Shown one piece after another: positions 49,845 through 62,469 of a DNA stretch of 64,000 bases. The stretch comes from Luscinia megarhynchos (taxonomy: Eukaryota; Chordata; Aves; Passeriformes; Turdidae): assembly GCA_034336665.1 (NCBI GenBank), contig JAPFBE010000003.1:38538360-38602359 (forward strand). The letters run 5' to 3'. Each line of letters starts with the position of its first letter. Position 1 is the stretch's first letter. Below the pieces are notes generated by a model. That model made no database searches. It saw nothing but the letters and a program-made list of their open reading frames with translations, and was not told where the DNA came from. Made by a program: the position numbers and the translations under genes.

Positions 49845-52800
49845 AACATCACCACTTCAAAAGTGGATGAAAGAGCGCTGTAAAAAAAAGGACATAGGAA
49901 AATCATTTAGGAGCAAAAGCCACAGAGAGGAAATTCAAAGCCACAAAATATTTTTTAGGAAAACTGATCACATAAAAAAAAGGAAAGAAGATTATTAAAT
50001 TGAAAATATTTGGTAACCTTAAGTATAATAGACACCAGTAATCATTTGCTGATGTATTTACATGTGAACAAGCTAAGTATATACAATATGTCAGATTTCA
50101 GCTGTGAGCCAGGTTATGTGCTCATTGCCTTATGATTCCCAGAAATGTGTGTTTTCTCATCAATGTTCCCAAAAGTGTGTGGGATATGGAGACTGTAGGA
50201 TTGAGACTACAGGCCTTAAAATTTAAGTATTTCATCAATAAGGCAAGTAAGTTCCTCTCCTCTTCATCATTTCATGTCCTACAGGAAGTGTCATACAGCC
50301 ATGAGCACCCCAACTTCATATTGCAGTCTCTTGTTCGACCTCAGAGCAGCAGAGTGAGAAGATATTGCTGCAATAAAACAGGAGGGTTGTATTATTTTTC
50401 AGTTCTATCAAAGGTTGACAATTGTTCTGCGTGAATTGGGCATCTGGATTGTCTGCAGTGCTTATCCCTTGAAGCACAGCAAGAAAGGCAATCTATGTCC
50501 CAAAAGCTGCTGCTTTTGCTCTCTGCTCATACTCCTGAGTGTAGCTATAGCTGGCTCTGTAGCAGGGTAGCATTTCATTCATTTTAAAATAGATTTCTAT
50601 AAATTAAAATGGATTTTGTTTACCTTAAAGACAGTCAAATGTAAGGTAACAGGCAGGTAATACTGAAAATCCTTAGAAATGTTGGGAAAAAAAAAATGCT
50701 CAAACATATTCCCAAAGAAACTATACCTTTGAGGTTAGCTGTATCATTGAAAGGGGAAGATTTAACCCAACTCCTTGGGTCCAGTGCCTTCACAGGGATA
50801 ATCTGCTGATGTCTGATGAGAAAGGCTTTATTAATTCTGTGGAGGGGATCTCCATCTTTTAAGTGACAATCACTTCCTGAGAGATGACTCAGTGCCTCTC
50901 CAGTATAGGTGGTTTGGGGTTTCCAGAGGGAAGCCCCACACAGTAAAACAGGCTCGTAGCACCACATGCTTGGGAACCCTGACTGTTTCTAAAGCCTCAC
51001 AGTTTTTCCATCAGTTGTCACAGTACAGCAATTTGTGTGGGATCAGAACACTGAAATGTGGACATGTGAGTAGTGCTCATTATATCCTGCTAGTCAGTGG
51101 ACACCCAAACCATGTCACCTAAGAGGTCTCTGAGAAGTGGACAGGAAAGGTACTGAGCTCTGGCTACCAGCAGGATACAGCCAGACATTGCCTCCATCTC
51201 GTTGTCAAGAAAAAGTTGAATGTTTTTCCAATTACAATTTCAGGTAAAATTTAATCAAGGACGAAGGATCTAGTCAAAGGGTCACTGGAAACACAGATGT
51301 TTAGGTCCCTTTTAAGCCCCATGACTAGGTGACACCGTCTGTGATGGGAACAGGCAGGTTCCTCTTACACCAAGAGTTCTTTAGAGTCCCCTACAATTTG
51401 AGTCAAAAGCCTGAGCCTCTGTATCTTTACAGAAAAGGAGAGAAAGACAGATCACAGGAATGTTGGACTGCAAAGAGACCACCAAGCTGTTTTGTGTGTG
51501 AGGGCCAAACCCCTGCCTGGCACTGGGACAGGGATGTTCTTCAGATCTCACCAGCTTGTGCTTGGCACAGTGCTGAAGGGCCCCAAGCTGAGAGGGCTGG
51601 GACTGGGTAACCCCATGCCCAAGCTCCTTCTCCCAGGGCAGCACTAGGAAAGTACTTTTGGATCATGCAGGCCAATTTACTAATGAGAACATTCTGACCC
51701 TAATGCGAAATGGGCAGTCATGCTAATACAGGAGGATATATTGAAAATCATCACATACTATCAAATCCATTGTCATGAACTTCAAATTCCAGTTCTCTCT
51801 TCCTGTCAGACCAAACCAGCCTGAACTCACAGACCAACCCACTGATTGCAGACAGAGTGTTATGTCTGTAACTGTTTGGTTATCTCTGAAACCAACTTCC
51901 ACATCCCCTTGTTTCTCCTCAAAAACCAACTCATTCTAATTGTCAGTTATAAGATGGAATATGAGTACAAACTGCTTTAAATATTCATCACCAGTTTTCT
52001 ACATTGGACTGAAATTCTCGAATTGTATGCTGGCAGTTGCAGTCAATAATGACTACAGAATTTTCTATTACATTAACTGTGCAAACTGAAATCTAGTACC
52101 TCTGGAAATACAGAAAATATCCTGAGTGTTATTAAAATGAAATATTTGCAAATGGAGCCCAGCAACTCCCCTCTAATTACTTTAAATTTCAGTACATAGA
52201 GACTATATTGAGTGACTAGTCAATTTATTTGCATGCTGGAAAAGCTCTAGGCTTGTGTCCTAGGCATGTGTTTATATAATAACAGCTTCAAGCATATGCT
52301 TTTTACTTTTCCCAAGCAGACAGATGATTTCTTTTTCTAGAGGCTCATAATAGGTTTTCTGCTCATATGCTGCAGTTAGCACACATTTTTTCTTATTTAT
52401 AGTTTTGTGGGAATGTACTGTTCTTGGAAGATGTTGGATTGACAGTCCTGCAAGATATTCCAAGCCTGCCCTGCTATTTTCCTTAATCCTGACCTGATGA
52501 AATCACCTCCTGGGGAGAGAAAGATGGTCACTCTTTATCCCCTGCTGGTACCTGGCTTCTTCACTGAAGACTGCTCACAAAACTAGCAAGCAAGACCACT
52601 TCTCAGGGTATGCAGTGTGGTTTGGGCATCTACGTGGAAGAACAAGTCGAATAATTTTTTGTTTGCTAATCTGTAATTCTGTAGACACAGAAGCCTAAAA
52701 TTCAGTTTTCTTTAGCATACTAGGAATCAGGATATGTTTCAAAGAACAATTTTGCACAGAGTTTTATAAAATCCAGTATTTTATATAGACTTTTAAAGTA

Positions 52801-54768
52801 GAGTAGCACTGTCCTCATTTTATAGAAACATTTTCATTTGACTAACACCTATCCTGAAAAGGAAAAAAAAAAAAGTTGATTGTCTACTTATTTATTAAAC
52901 TCCAGGTCCCTTTCACAATGATCACAATCAAACATTCAATCATGCTAGATTTAAAACCATCAGGGGCTTTTTTTTTTCCCTGTAGGAGGAAAACTGCCTC
53001 ACTGACATGTGTAAAACCAAAACACAGCTTGGGGCTAGAATTTGATGGGGTGAGTCTTCATAAAATTCAAACATAAGAAGATGCAGAAATACCTTCTGGA
53101 AATAAATAGTAATTGAGTGTTCTGTTCTTTACTAGATTTTTAAAACTCAGTCCCTGAGACAGTGTGGCCCTTGCCTTGGCAGCAGTTCAAATCAGCTGAA
53201 ATAAACCTGGAGGTTTCATTTTGTCTGGCTTGCCCAAGAGACAACTCTGATCCGTATGGAAACTGAATATAAAGCATGTAGGCATGCAGTGACAAAAGGT
53301 GCCTACGGGCAGCAAAGGGCAAGAAATCAGGATGGGTCAGCTGAGTAAACATCAAAGACTCTCAAATAACCAACAGAAAAGTAAATATTCTCAAGCAAAT
53401 GGGATATGCCCATAACACCATTGAGATTTCATAGAAAACATTCTTTGAAAGCAGTTCTGATGGGGTGTTTCTATTTGTCTTTCCCATTCTAGAATATTGA
53501 ATTAAAAAGGTCTGTTTGCTCTTAAAGTTCATAAGTTCTTACTACTCAATCCCTACTGCAGCCTCTTGACACCTCAATTATCTCTTCAGCAACTCCTGAT
53601 AGTACCACGGATGATAGCATTGCCCATCTGGATATTTCTGATACACCCCACCATGATACTTGCTTAGCAAAATACATGCAGAGGATAAAAGGTATTTATC
53701 TATAAAAGGACTGTGCAAGGTCTAGGAGTTATTTAAAATCCACTTAAACCCCATGAAGGTAAGAAGTCGTGCATTTAGGGATTATTATTTGAGAGTATTA
53801 AAGAAACATATTTTAAAGACAAAAATCCCTACGTGATTTCTTATTGCTTCATCTCCTGCAGAAATTAAGATGAAGGATTAACATACCCATTAATTTCAAT
53901 GCTCAGGTCCCTAACTTGGGCTAACCTGATAACTTCTACTGTTACATCCTCTCGCATAGCTTCTGCTGTTCTTTGATAATAGCAAAACTGTAATGATCTG
54001 TATATGATGTAATCATTGTTTATTAAAACCCAGCCATTGCCTGGGGAAGTTTTGTATGTTAGAGTCATTTTGGCTTAGGTGGTGGTACCTCCAGTGTGCT
54101 ACACAAGGCAGCTGATCATTTTGGCTGCACAACGAACCACCCCAACAGCTGATTTAGTCACTTAATTTCTGGCGTGAGTGATGAGATGAAAGAATGCTGC
54201 TGGAGACTAAATCTCCTTTCACAGCTGTAGCAGGAGGGAGTTGCCAAAAGCTCATGCCATAGCCTGTGATTTCAGGCTAGGGTATAGCAGCTTTCTGGAA
54301 GCACAGTGGGGCAATAAAAGATGTGCTAAATATACAAGTCCATGGAAGGCAAATAAAACATATGAGATTTCTTTTGGCTGGTGGTGTTGGTTGGCTGGTT
54401 TTGCTTGGGACGCAGGAACCTGACCCTAAAGCTGGTTTTTTGGACCTCCATGTGTGCCTTCTGCTTGTTATTCCCTTTTCTGGAAAGAAAACATTGCCAC
54501 TGTATAGACAAAGGAAACGAGGGGGGTTTCCCATGTAACTGTTGCAGTGCTAGGTTGCCATTATACTCTACATTACCTTTTGTGTCGTGGAGCATCTTTT
54601 TTCCATCGTATTCGTGTCTCCAAGTAGTTGTGGGTTTCCTGGGTGTTGAGGGCTAGCAAGCCGGGGGCCTGAGATGCCACAGCGTCTGCTGAGCTGGCAG
54701 TGGAGGAGCTGCGTGGGATGCGCCCACATGGGCGCCCTTGGGAAGCATTGGCAGTGAAAGATAAGGGG

Positions 54769-54805
54769 CACACACACAGACCCACAAACCCACACACACA
54801 CACCC
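54769..54805. repeat. CA-dinucleotide microsatellite at island edge
   Basis: Two short CA runs (54769-54778 and 54790-54803) separated by a CA-rich interruption, at the left border of the second CpG island. Confidence 0.9.
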
Positions 54806-57060
54806 CGAGACGGGGGACACCGGGCCGGCCCCGCAGAGCCCGTCCCGAACCCCCCGAGGTTTCTTGCCCGCCGCTTCTTCCGACGGCGCGTACGGGACCC
54901 CGCCCGGCGGTGCGCGGAGAGCCAGGCGCCCCCGGGAGCTCCCCGCACCGGGGGCACAGCGGAGGGGGCCTGGGGGCTGCCGGAAACCGGGAAGGAGCCG
55001 CAGCCTTGTTTGTTCAGGTCCCTCCTGCTGCAAGAGCTGGAGGGAACGAGGGGCCGGGATTAACTGTGGGAGGTTCCTCAGAGGCTCCGGAGCCTGGCAG
55101 GCGCGTTTCACAAAGTGATGGCACAGCGTGTGCCTGTGCCCCGCGTGTACTTCCCGAGAGCTGACTCTGAGATATTCCACGAGGACTTCGCCCCTCGTTG
55201 CCCAAGTCGCCCCGGAGGCGGGGACAGCCTCCCCAAAAGCCCGACAGCACCTCACGGACCTAGCGCGGCGGACATCTAAAGGTCGCCACGAAATGCCGAA
55301 ATGCCAAGATGACGGGCACGGGGAAACGCGACCCGAAACCCCTCCCGTGCACGGGAGCGGAGTCAGGGACCCATCGCTCGGTGGCCCCGCGGGGGGAAGT
55401 CTCCAGCGCTTCGCCTGGCAGTGAAATTCAGGGCAGCAGGATGCACGGCCCCAGTGGGGCGGAGGCGTCCCGCTGTCACCGCCGCGGGAGAAGCGGGGAC
55501 AGGACCGGCGGTCCCGCTGTAAAACCTGGGCGCTCGGGGGGAGCTGTTCCCGTGCCTGCGCGACTGCGTGTCGCCGGGCTGGGGAGCGAAGCCTGGAAGC
55601 GCCAGGACGCACGTCCCCTTTGTATTCGTACGAGGGGATCCGCTTTCAGTGCTTCCCCGGAGAGGACAGACGAGGAAAAAAAAAATTAAACTCCTCACCG
55701 CGTTGCAAAATTGCCTTCAACCATTCATGGGGTTTGGGGATAAAAGACTTTTACGTTCATTCCCCCTAATGCCGCGGGAACAGGAACCTTTCCAGCGGGC
55801 GGGAGCACCCCGTAGGACTTGAGAGTCAAATCCCCTCAACTGCGAGAGCACCTCCTGAACCCGGTTTTACCCTGGCCTCAGACGATGCTTTTAATTTAGC
55901 GCAACTGCCGCCTTTTTGTTTAAAACCCCGCCGAGAAGGGCTAGGTTCCTTCTGGGGAGGCAGACGGCGTGTGTTGGCCGCTGAGCATCGGACCCTCCGA
56001 CCAGGGCGGGGCAGTCGCGAAGTGCACCCCTGACAGCTCCCTGTGCACGAAGCGCCTTGACGGGGAGACGTGAGGGTTTTGAGCCAGTTTGTTACAAATC
56101 CATTAAAGGAAAGGCTTGGGGGGCAGGATCCCTCTCCGGGACCAACAGGCCACTTGCTGTAGACACTCCCAAATACGTCGTGGCACCCGCGCAGGTGCTG
56201 TGCAGAACGCGCAGAGAGGAAGGCAGGGGCCAACCCCTGACGGGAGAGCAGGGGAGGCACTCACGGGGCCCGGGTGGGCTCTGCCCCAGGCAGCTACGAC
56301 GCACGTCCCGTCGGGGCTCGCAGCGACATCGCCCTCTGAGCCGGGGGGCGCGGGTGAGGGGAAACCCCGCGGGGGGAGCTACGTTAGCAAACGCCCCCGT
56401 GAGACTCCGGCAGTCTCCACGGGGGGAACGGGCCACCCGCAGATACCTTCTGTCTTTGACAAGTCCCAGAACATCATTTAGGAGCTGGGATCGAGATACT
56501 CGCCTCCATTTCTTTTATCTTTTTTTTTCTTTTGGGGGGGTGGGGTAGGAGGGTGGGGAGGAGGTTTGGTGGCCGCAGCCGTTCGCCTTAGCGGGTGTCG
56601 TTTGTCCCAGACAGGAAAGGCTCCGCGCCCCACTGCTGCCCGTGCCGGCGCTGCCGCCCCCGCGGTGCGCGCAGCGAGCGCGCAGGTAGCGAGAGCAAAG
56701 CGGCCGCGGCGGCGGGAGCGCGGGTCGGAGAGCGCTCGGGCAGGTGCGGACAGCGCGAATGGCGAGGCCCCAGGAGCGGCAGCAAAGATCCCTGCGGCAC
56801 GGGAGGCGTTCCAGCGGGGAAAGCCCCTGCCGCTCCTCTCTGCTGTTGGGCGCACGTCGGGCCGCGACGGCGAGCGGTCAGAGAGCCCTCGGCCGGGGAG
56901 CGACCCTGGGACGTACCGCGGCCCCGCTTGGCGAGGGCTGGTCCTGCTTCCCTCGCTGCGCAAAGACAGCCCAGAGCGCAGAGCGGGCTCGTCGCTTGCT
57001 TCGCTCAGCTCTTCGGAGACACTTGGATCGGGGACAATTTGGAGGGATGAGAGGAGAAGT
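54790..57060. other. CpG island, no gene identified
   Basis: About 2.3 kb of CpG-dense DNA with sharp borders. Open frames up to 319 codons run through it on both strands and in several overlapping phases, which is typical of islands where stop codons are rare. None contains a C2H2 zinc finger, homeobox, or other motif that I know. It may be the promoter of a non-coding transcript, or an orphan island of the ZIC2-flanking chromatin domain. Confidence 0.8.
56534..56558 (+). other. G-quadruplex motif in CpG island
   Basis: Runs of 7, 4, 3 and 4 G are separated by loops of 1, 5 and 1 nt. This fits the canonical G3+N1-7 pattern. It follows a T-rich tract. Confidence 0.8.
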
Positions 57061-59240
57061 TATTTTATCTGTTTCCTGAAGCAAATGATCCTTCGCTTAG
57101 CCTTTTATTTATTTTTTTTCGAAATCTGTTTTTCGATATGAATATCTAAAGATAAATATATGTGGGCAGGTATGTCCCTCCTCACCCATCACTCCGGTGA
57201 CGTGGGGAAAGACATGTGAAGGAGCAGGAGGAAATTACGGGCAACGCAAACACCACGGAATACGCACTGGAAAAAAAAAATAGGGGATTGAAGAAAAAGG
57301 GCTCGCAGCAAAGCCCCCCTCTCAATCCCTAGGGGAGTAATAGGCAGTAGGTTACTGGAAGGAGCAGAGATTAAGTCTACCTTTACCATGCTCAAAATTA
57401 AGAAGCATCCTAGTGTCTGTGCTGCTGAACAGCAAGGAGGCTTTCAAAATGCCGCTTTCCTAGGTAAAAATTACTCCGGGCACCTCTCCCGCAATTCCTT
57501 TCCCTCCGCGCACCCCGAAACCCGCCGAGGAGCACGAAATCTTCCTGGTCCTGCCGGGCACCTCCACGGAGCAGGCCTGCAGGTTTTCCTGTAATTCCGG
57601 GATTCCCTGTTGTAAGCTCTTAAACAGAATATTGAAAACATTTTCCTTATGGTGCCTGTTCTTGCCTTGTAGCGCTGGTACTAAACAAATAAGAAAAGTG
57701 TGTTAAAGGGAGGCTACGGTTACAGCATCTTGGCCCAATATTCCCACATATAATTAAAACCATAGCCACAATTATGCATAAATAAATAACAGCAAACAGA
57801 AGGGATCATTCCTGCGGAAAACAACTGTTTTGGCTCTGTCACTGTATTATTTTATTGGAGCAGTCTACGCCGTTCCCTCCTAATTTTATTTTAATTTACT
57901 TTTAGTAAGAGAGACAGCAGGGAAATAAATGATGCATTTGGGGTTTTTTTTCTTTTAAGTCTATGTTTAGTTTTAATTTTCCTGCATTTTAAAATAAACA
58001 CTTTGGCTACACAGTATTTGATCTTTGCAAGAAGGAAGCCTATATTGTAAAGGAATGTGCAGCAGTTTGGTATGAAAATGGGGTTGGGACTCACAGCTGC
58101 AGGCAGAAAAAAAAGGTGTTGTGGTGTCAGCCAGAGGTGTTCAGTCTAATAACTCAAGCTGTAAACTGTATCCTCTAAAATTACTTACGTAGTAAATCAC
58201 TCAGGGGTTAAAAAATAGACTGGAAAGTGTAAGGGGGGGAAAAAATCTTTTAGAAGTTCCCTTCATGAAAATTATTTGTAATGATGGGAATTAAGAGTTT
58301 AATATCTCCCCCTTTTTCGTCACTGTGAGGCTGATATAGTTAATTGCCACTATATAGCCGATGGTGCTTACTCTCGGTCGTTCGCGAAGCAACAGAAACT
58401 TGAAACGCGTGTTTGGGGATAGCTGTTTCACTGACTGCTTTACCCAGTTCACAGCTAATTTTGACTATCTCGAAGAGAAAAAAAAATAAAGACAGTCAGG
58501 GCAGTGAACAATTAAGAATTTTGTATCGCAGCGAAAACCTTCGGAAGTGAGCCTCCTCCCTCTGCACAGCCGAGGGGAAAGCGCCTCTGACATGCCTCTC
58601 TCCCCGAGGCACGGCGTGTTTCCATCTCTTTGCCTCCCGTAGGTGTATTAGTCTGGGAACAGTTGGGAAACTGGGGAGGCTTTGAAAGGAAAGCTCTCTT
58701 CCAGCCTGACTGCTGGGTTTGCAGCAGTCCAGTCCGGGAGAGCAGGGGGTAAAAAAATTAACCCTCAACTCCGGTGTCATCTGCAGCGTTTTGCTGCAAA
58801 GGAATGGAGCCAGTAATGAAGCGAGAATCCGAAAGGACCATCCCAAGTCGAGATGTTGCCTTTCAGAGGAGCTTTCCCCGTTTCCAGGAGCGATTTCCTC
58901 CGCTGGAAAGGAGATGCTGCCTTTCGGGTGGTTGCACCTTTGCTGATAGGCAAAGTAACTTGCTGGGAAGATTTCTATCAAGTGACACATTGAGAGATTG
59001 GGAAAAAATTAAAATAAGCAAAATAAGATCAAATAAGACAAAAGAAAATTTAAAAAAAAAAAAACTGAGGGAAATGTCCTACGGACGTTAGCAAATGTTT
59101 ACGGTGGAAATAAGAAGTCAACAACAATTAAAATCTAGAAGCCACATTCATTAGTATTCAGCACATACGATCTATCTTTTATGTTTATCTTTCTCCGCGG
59201 ATCAATATTGTAGCAGCATGTGCCGGGAACAAGCAGAAAT
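57061..59240. other. AT-richer spacer between islands
   Basis: No gene seen. It contains the perfect 10-bp palindrome TTATGCATAA (57772-57781) in an AT-rich homeodomain/POU-like context, and a moderately GC-rich patch at 58540-58960. Open frames such as 58496-58990 minus show no recognisable domain. Confidence 0.6.
57730..57860. promoter_or_regulatory. Candidate enhancer-like AT-rich element between islands
   Basis: Contains TAATTA, the palindrome TTATGCATAA at 57772-57781 and several AT-rich homeodomain/POU-like sites in a run. Conservation cannot be judged from one sequence, so this is only a candidate. Confidence 0.25.
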
Positions 59241-59280
59241 CTGGCCACTGCATGTGGCTGACCTTTCCCTCTCTCCCTAC

Positions 59281-59328
59281 AGGTCAGATCGTCTTCATCA
59301 AAACAGGTCAGATCGTCTTCATAACTAT
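59281..59328. repeat. 24-bp tandem duplication containing AGGTCA half-sites
   Basis: The first 18 bases of the unit (aggtcagatcgtcttcat) are identical at 59281-59298 and 59305-59322, 24 bp apart. Each copy starts with AGGTCA, the nuclear-receptor half-site. An inverted TGACCT lies just upstream at 59259-59264. Confidence 0.93.
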
Positions 59329-59559
59329 CATCACCTAATGCGGCCACTGCCACGGCTCTCATTAAAACCGGTATTTAATCTAGGCGCTGTGACTAAGAAT
59401 CAAAGGAGAAAGGGTGTTTGCCCACACAGAGGAATTAGCAGTCTAGGAAGAAGAAGGGAAAAAAAAAAAAAGTTGGAATGAAAATTGCTCTTTTTTTTTC
59501 TGGGTTGGTTTTTTGGGGTTGGTTTTGTTTGTTTTTTTTTTTCCCCGCAAACCGCTGTA

Positions 59560-60185
59560 CACCGAGATCCAAGCCGAACCCGCGCACGCCCGCACAGCCG
59601 CCGTCCCCTGCGGGGGCTCCGGGCCAGGAACGCGGGCCGGGCGGGTCGGGCCGAGCCCCGTCCCGGCTGCCCCGGGACTCCCCGGCCGCGGCCACCCACG
59701 GACCCGCGCCCGGCGGACCCCCGCGGACAGGTGTCGGGGACATCCCGCGGCGACCAACCCTGGGTCTGGGGCACTCCGGGTGCCCCCCGCGGGCCCCACG
59801 GCCGCCCCCAGCCCCCTGCGAGGTGCGATGCCACGCGTGTAAAACACCCGCTCAATCACTTACTGGCGCTTCAATTACTCCCCACCCCCCATCCCCTGCT
59901 TTAGCTGCCGATTATTTTCTTTTTAACACCAAAAGAGCGTCCTTCCCCCTCCGGAACGCCACAGCTGATCCCGCGCGTGGGGCCCCGGCGCGGCGAGGGG
60001 CCGCGGGAGGGATCCTCGCCCCACTCCGGGTCCCGCCGCTCGTCCCTGCCCGCTCTCCCGCGCTCCACATTGAAAAGCGCTTGGGACCACGCGGGGGAAC
60101 CTGCTCGTGTTTCCTGCGCTGCGAGGAAGTGGGATCCGCGGTCCGTTTGGTGCCGCGCTTCCTTTTCTCGGGACAGCAGCTAGGC
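59560..60185. other. CpG island, no gene identified
   Basis: CpG-dense segment with a short AT-richer gap near 59840-59935. Open frames cross it in several phases without recognisable domains (for example 59478-60338 plus, 286 codons). Treated as part of the multi-island domain. Confidence 0.75.
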
Positions 60186-60516
60186 AGCCACTTTGAAATG
60201 CTTATTAAAGACATGAAACCTCTAGCGAAGGTCTCTCCTCATCCAGTCGTCTTGTCCTTCTCCTTCTTCTCTTTTCTTCTTTTATCTCCCCCAAAAAGTG
60301 TTAAAGGCAGAGAAACCGTCCAGAAAATAAATTTGTAAAATAAATAGAAAAGAAAGAAAAATGAGAAAACTCCAAGCACTGGGGAAGACTTGCACTTTGG
60401 GACAGAGGGGGGCACCGTGTCCTGCAGGGTGGGACAATAGTTCTTGCTTGCTCTGCTGCTAATATGCAGCTCCATCCCCGGTCGTCTGGGTCGAGGGAAA
60501 AAGGAGAACAACCCAA

Positions 60517-60564
60517 AACCAATAGGGGAAAAACCCCAAAAACCAATAGGGGAAAAACCCCCAA
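60517..60564. repeat. 24-bp tandem duplication in an A-rich, G/C-run tract
   Basis: The unit beginning aaccaataggggaaaaaccc occurs at 60517 and again at 60541, 24 bp later. Each copy has a CCAAT pentamer and a GGGG-A5-CCCC hairpin-like core. The tract continues as A-rich low-complexity DNA to about 60690, with a G run near 60600-60610. Confidence 0.9.
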
Positions 60565-60695
60565 AACCTAAGAGGACTGGAAAAAAAAAATCAACCAAAG
60601 GGGGGGGGGAGAAAAAGAAAAAAAAGCGACGAAAAAATTTTTTAAAACCCACCAAAAAAAAATATCCCAAAAAACCACCCAAAAACAAAACCTTC
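60565..60695. repeat. A-rich low-complexity tract
   Basis: Mostly A with G and C runs between islands. It produces a lysine-rich open frame on the plus strand (60444-60722) that reflects composition only. Confidence 0.85.
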
Positions 60696-60859
60696 ACAAC
60701 CGTGAGTGAAGATTACAAATAGAAAAATATACATACCTCTCTGTGCCCGGGAGCACGTCTAGCGTGCACTTGTGGCTGGGGAGAGGTTTGGGGGAGCCTG
60801 CTATGTCTTCATAGCCGGCAGGAAACGTGTACGAGTTTCTGAAAACAAAGGGGAAACTT

Positions 60860-62460
60860 AAAAGGCTGGTGCGGGTTTGGGGAGGTCTGGCCAGAGCCGA
60901 AGGGAGCGGCTGCAGCCCGAGCTGCTGCCCCGGCACCGGCGGCGGGGGGCTGGCCGCGCAGGGCAGCCCTTTGCCCGCTGCGGAGCCCCGCCGGCACCGC
61001 TGCTGGCTCTGCAGCCCTTCCACGCTCGGGTTCGGGCAAGAGCTGCTGCATTTTATTCTCCTTCGGTCTGGGCTGTTCTCGTGTTTGTTGGGAGGTTGGT
61101 TTACCTTTCGGGTTTGAGCTTGGGTTTTTTTTCTGCCACCACCGGCTGCAACCCAAAACCACTAAGATCAGCCAAGCCAGGTGAAGCAGAGCGGGGGCAG
61201 GTGAAGGGTGAAGGCAGAGCCCTGAACTGCCCTCCAATTGCGGGTGCAAGGGCAAAGCACAGCCTGTTTCATGGACGGACCCTCAAATTTTTCGGCTTGA
61301 GAGGAGAGAGTAATTCCCAGGGAAATCAATCTGTCTTTTCAGGGGGTCCGCAGGAAGAGTTAGGAGAGAATTTCATTATTAATAATAACGATAAAAATTT
61401 AATCCATCCCTCCGTGCTGCTTTTCACGGTGTAAAGGAAAGAACCACACCGCCGCAGGACAGCCGGCCAAACGGGGCTGCCCCAGCTGGGCACGGGCTGC
61501 CGGAGCGGGGCAGAGCCGTGCCTACCGCTGCTCACCGGCGGGGCCGTGGGGCCGGGGCCACCCCGCAGCCGTCGGGGCAGAGCCGTCGGGGAGTGCGGGA
61601 CACCCGCCCGAGGTGGCGGGGCAGGCGGAATGCCAGGGCAGATCGGGACTGCTGGGGAAGCCTCAGGCCTCCCTCCAGATTGGTTCCCAAGTTGTCTTCA
61701 GAGCTAGGACAGGGAGATTTGGCAAGTTCAGGTTCAGTGTAGCAGACAAAGCTGGGGAGAGGGAGGGGTTTGGGGTTGAGGTTGTCGAGGTGGACAAAGG
61801 AGAGGGGCGAAGAGGAGGACTTCGGGGCCATGGGCCGCCCTCGCACAAGGCTGCGAAAGGGATCTTGGCTGCTCTACCCCCTAAAAAACCCCAACCTCTG
61901 AACCCGATGACTTACCGCTCTCCCTTAAGCGTGGCAGGGCCGGGCCAGGGTCAGGGCACGGGGGAGGCGGGTGGAGAGGGGCTGCGGGCTGGATGCGCCG
62001 AGGCCGGGGTCAAGTTCAAGGCCAGCCTGGGCAGGACCGGGAAGGGGGGGAGCTTGCTCACTGCCACGGCCGCCACGGCCGCATCCCTGGGCCTGCCGGA
62101 GGGACTGCGGCTGTCCCTCCTGGCCAGAGGGAGGCCGCTTGTCCCCCTCAAGGATCATCGCGGAGTTCCCCCGAAGCCAAAACGGCTCCGAGAGGAGGGA
62201 GAAGGGGAGCCCAGTCCCCGAGCCCTTCTCTCCGGCCACAGCCGAGCCCATCGGGGCGGCCGCTGGCGGAGGGGGTTGGTGGCCCTTGGGCAGGGCTGCT
62301 CGTGCGCCCCTGGGCCCGGGAGGGGATTTGGGCAGACGGCGGCTGGCAGGGGCTGGCTCTGAAGCGGGACCCCCTTACGGTTTTTCAGCTGCGGGGAGGC
62401 CGGCAGGACGAGCAGGGATCCTCTCAGCTGCATTTCCCACGGATGTCTCCCAGGGGCAGG
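60860..62460. other. CpG island, no gene identified
   Basis: GC-rich and CpG-rich, with an AT-richer interruption around 61260-61440. Overlapping frames up to 249 codons (61613-62362 plus) show no known domain and are rich in Gly, Arg, Pro and Ala, as chance translation of island DNA is. None encodes the ZIC zinc fingers or their His/Ala runs. Confidence 0.75.
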
Positions 62461-62469
62461 CGGCATATG

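Larger units (their letters stand above)
31147..54650. other. PCCA-upstream intergenic spacer, no gene supported
   Basis: 23.5 kb of mostly AT-rich DNA with moderately GC-richer, CpG-poor blocks around 32750-34250, 36290-36900, 41450-41830, 43600-44050 and 46560-47350. None matches a protein or transposon family I can name, and the open frames (longest 177 codons at 31213-31746) carry no recognisable domain. An AT-rich, TAAT-motif-dense stretch near 38920-39030 is a candidate regulatory element. Homopolymer runs are listed separately. Confidence 0.65.

Noticed and set aside
50320..50400. LTR-like sequence with TTCGACC and AATAAA
   Set aside because: No paired LTR, primer-binding site or target-site duplication could be found.
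54653..55612. 319-codon minus-strand open frame in the second island, and other long overlapping frames up to 57141
   Set aside because: Several phases on both strands are open at once, the signature of GC bias. No zinc finger, homeobox or other family motif is visible.
59478..60338. 286-codon plus-strand open frame
   Set aside because: Begins in a T-rich low-complexity tract and passes through island DNA; no domain recognised.
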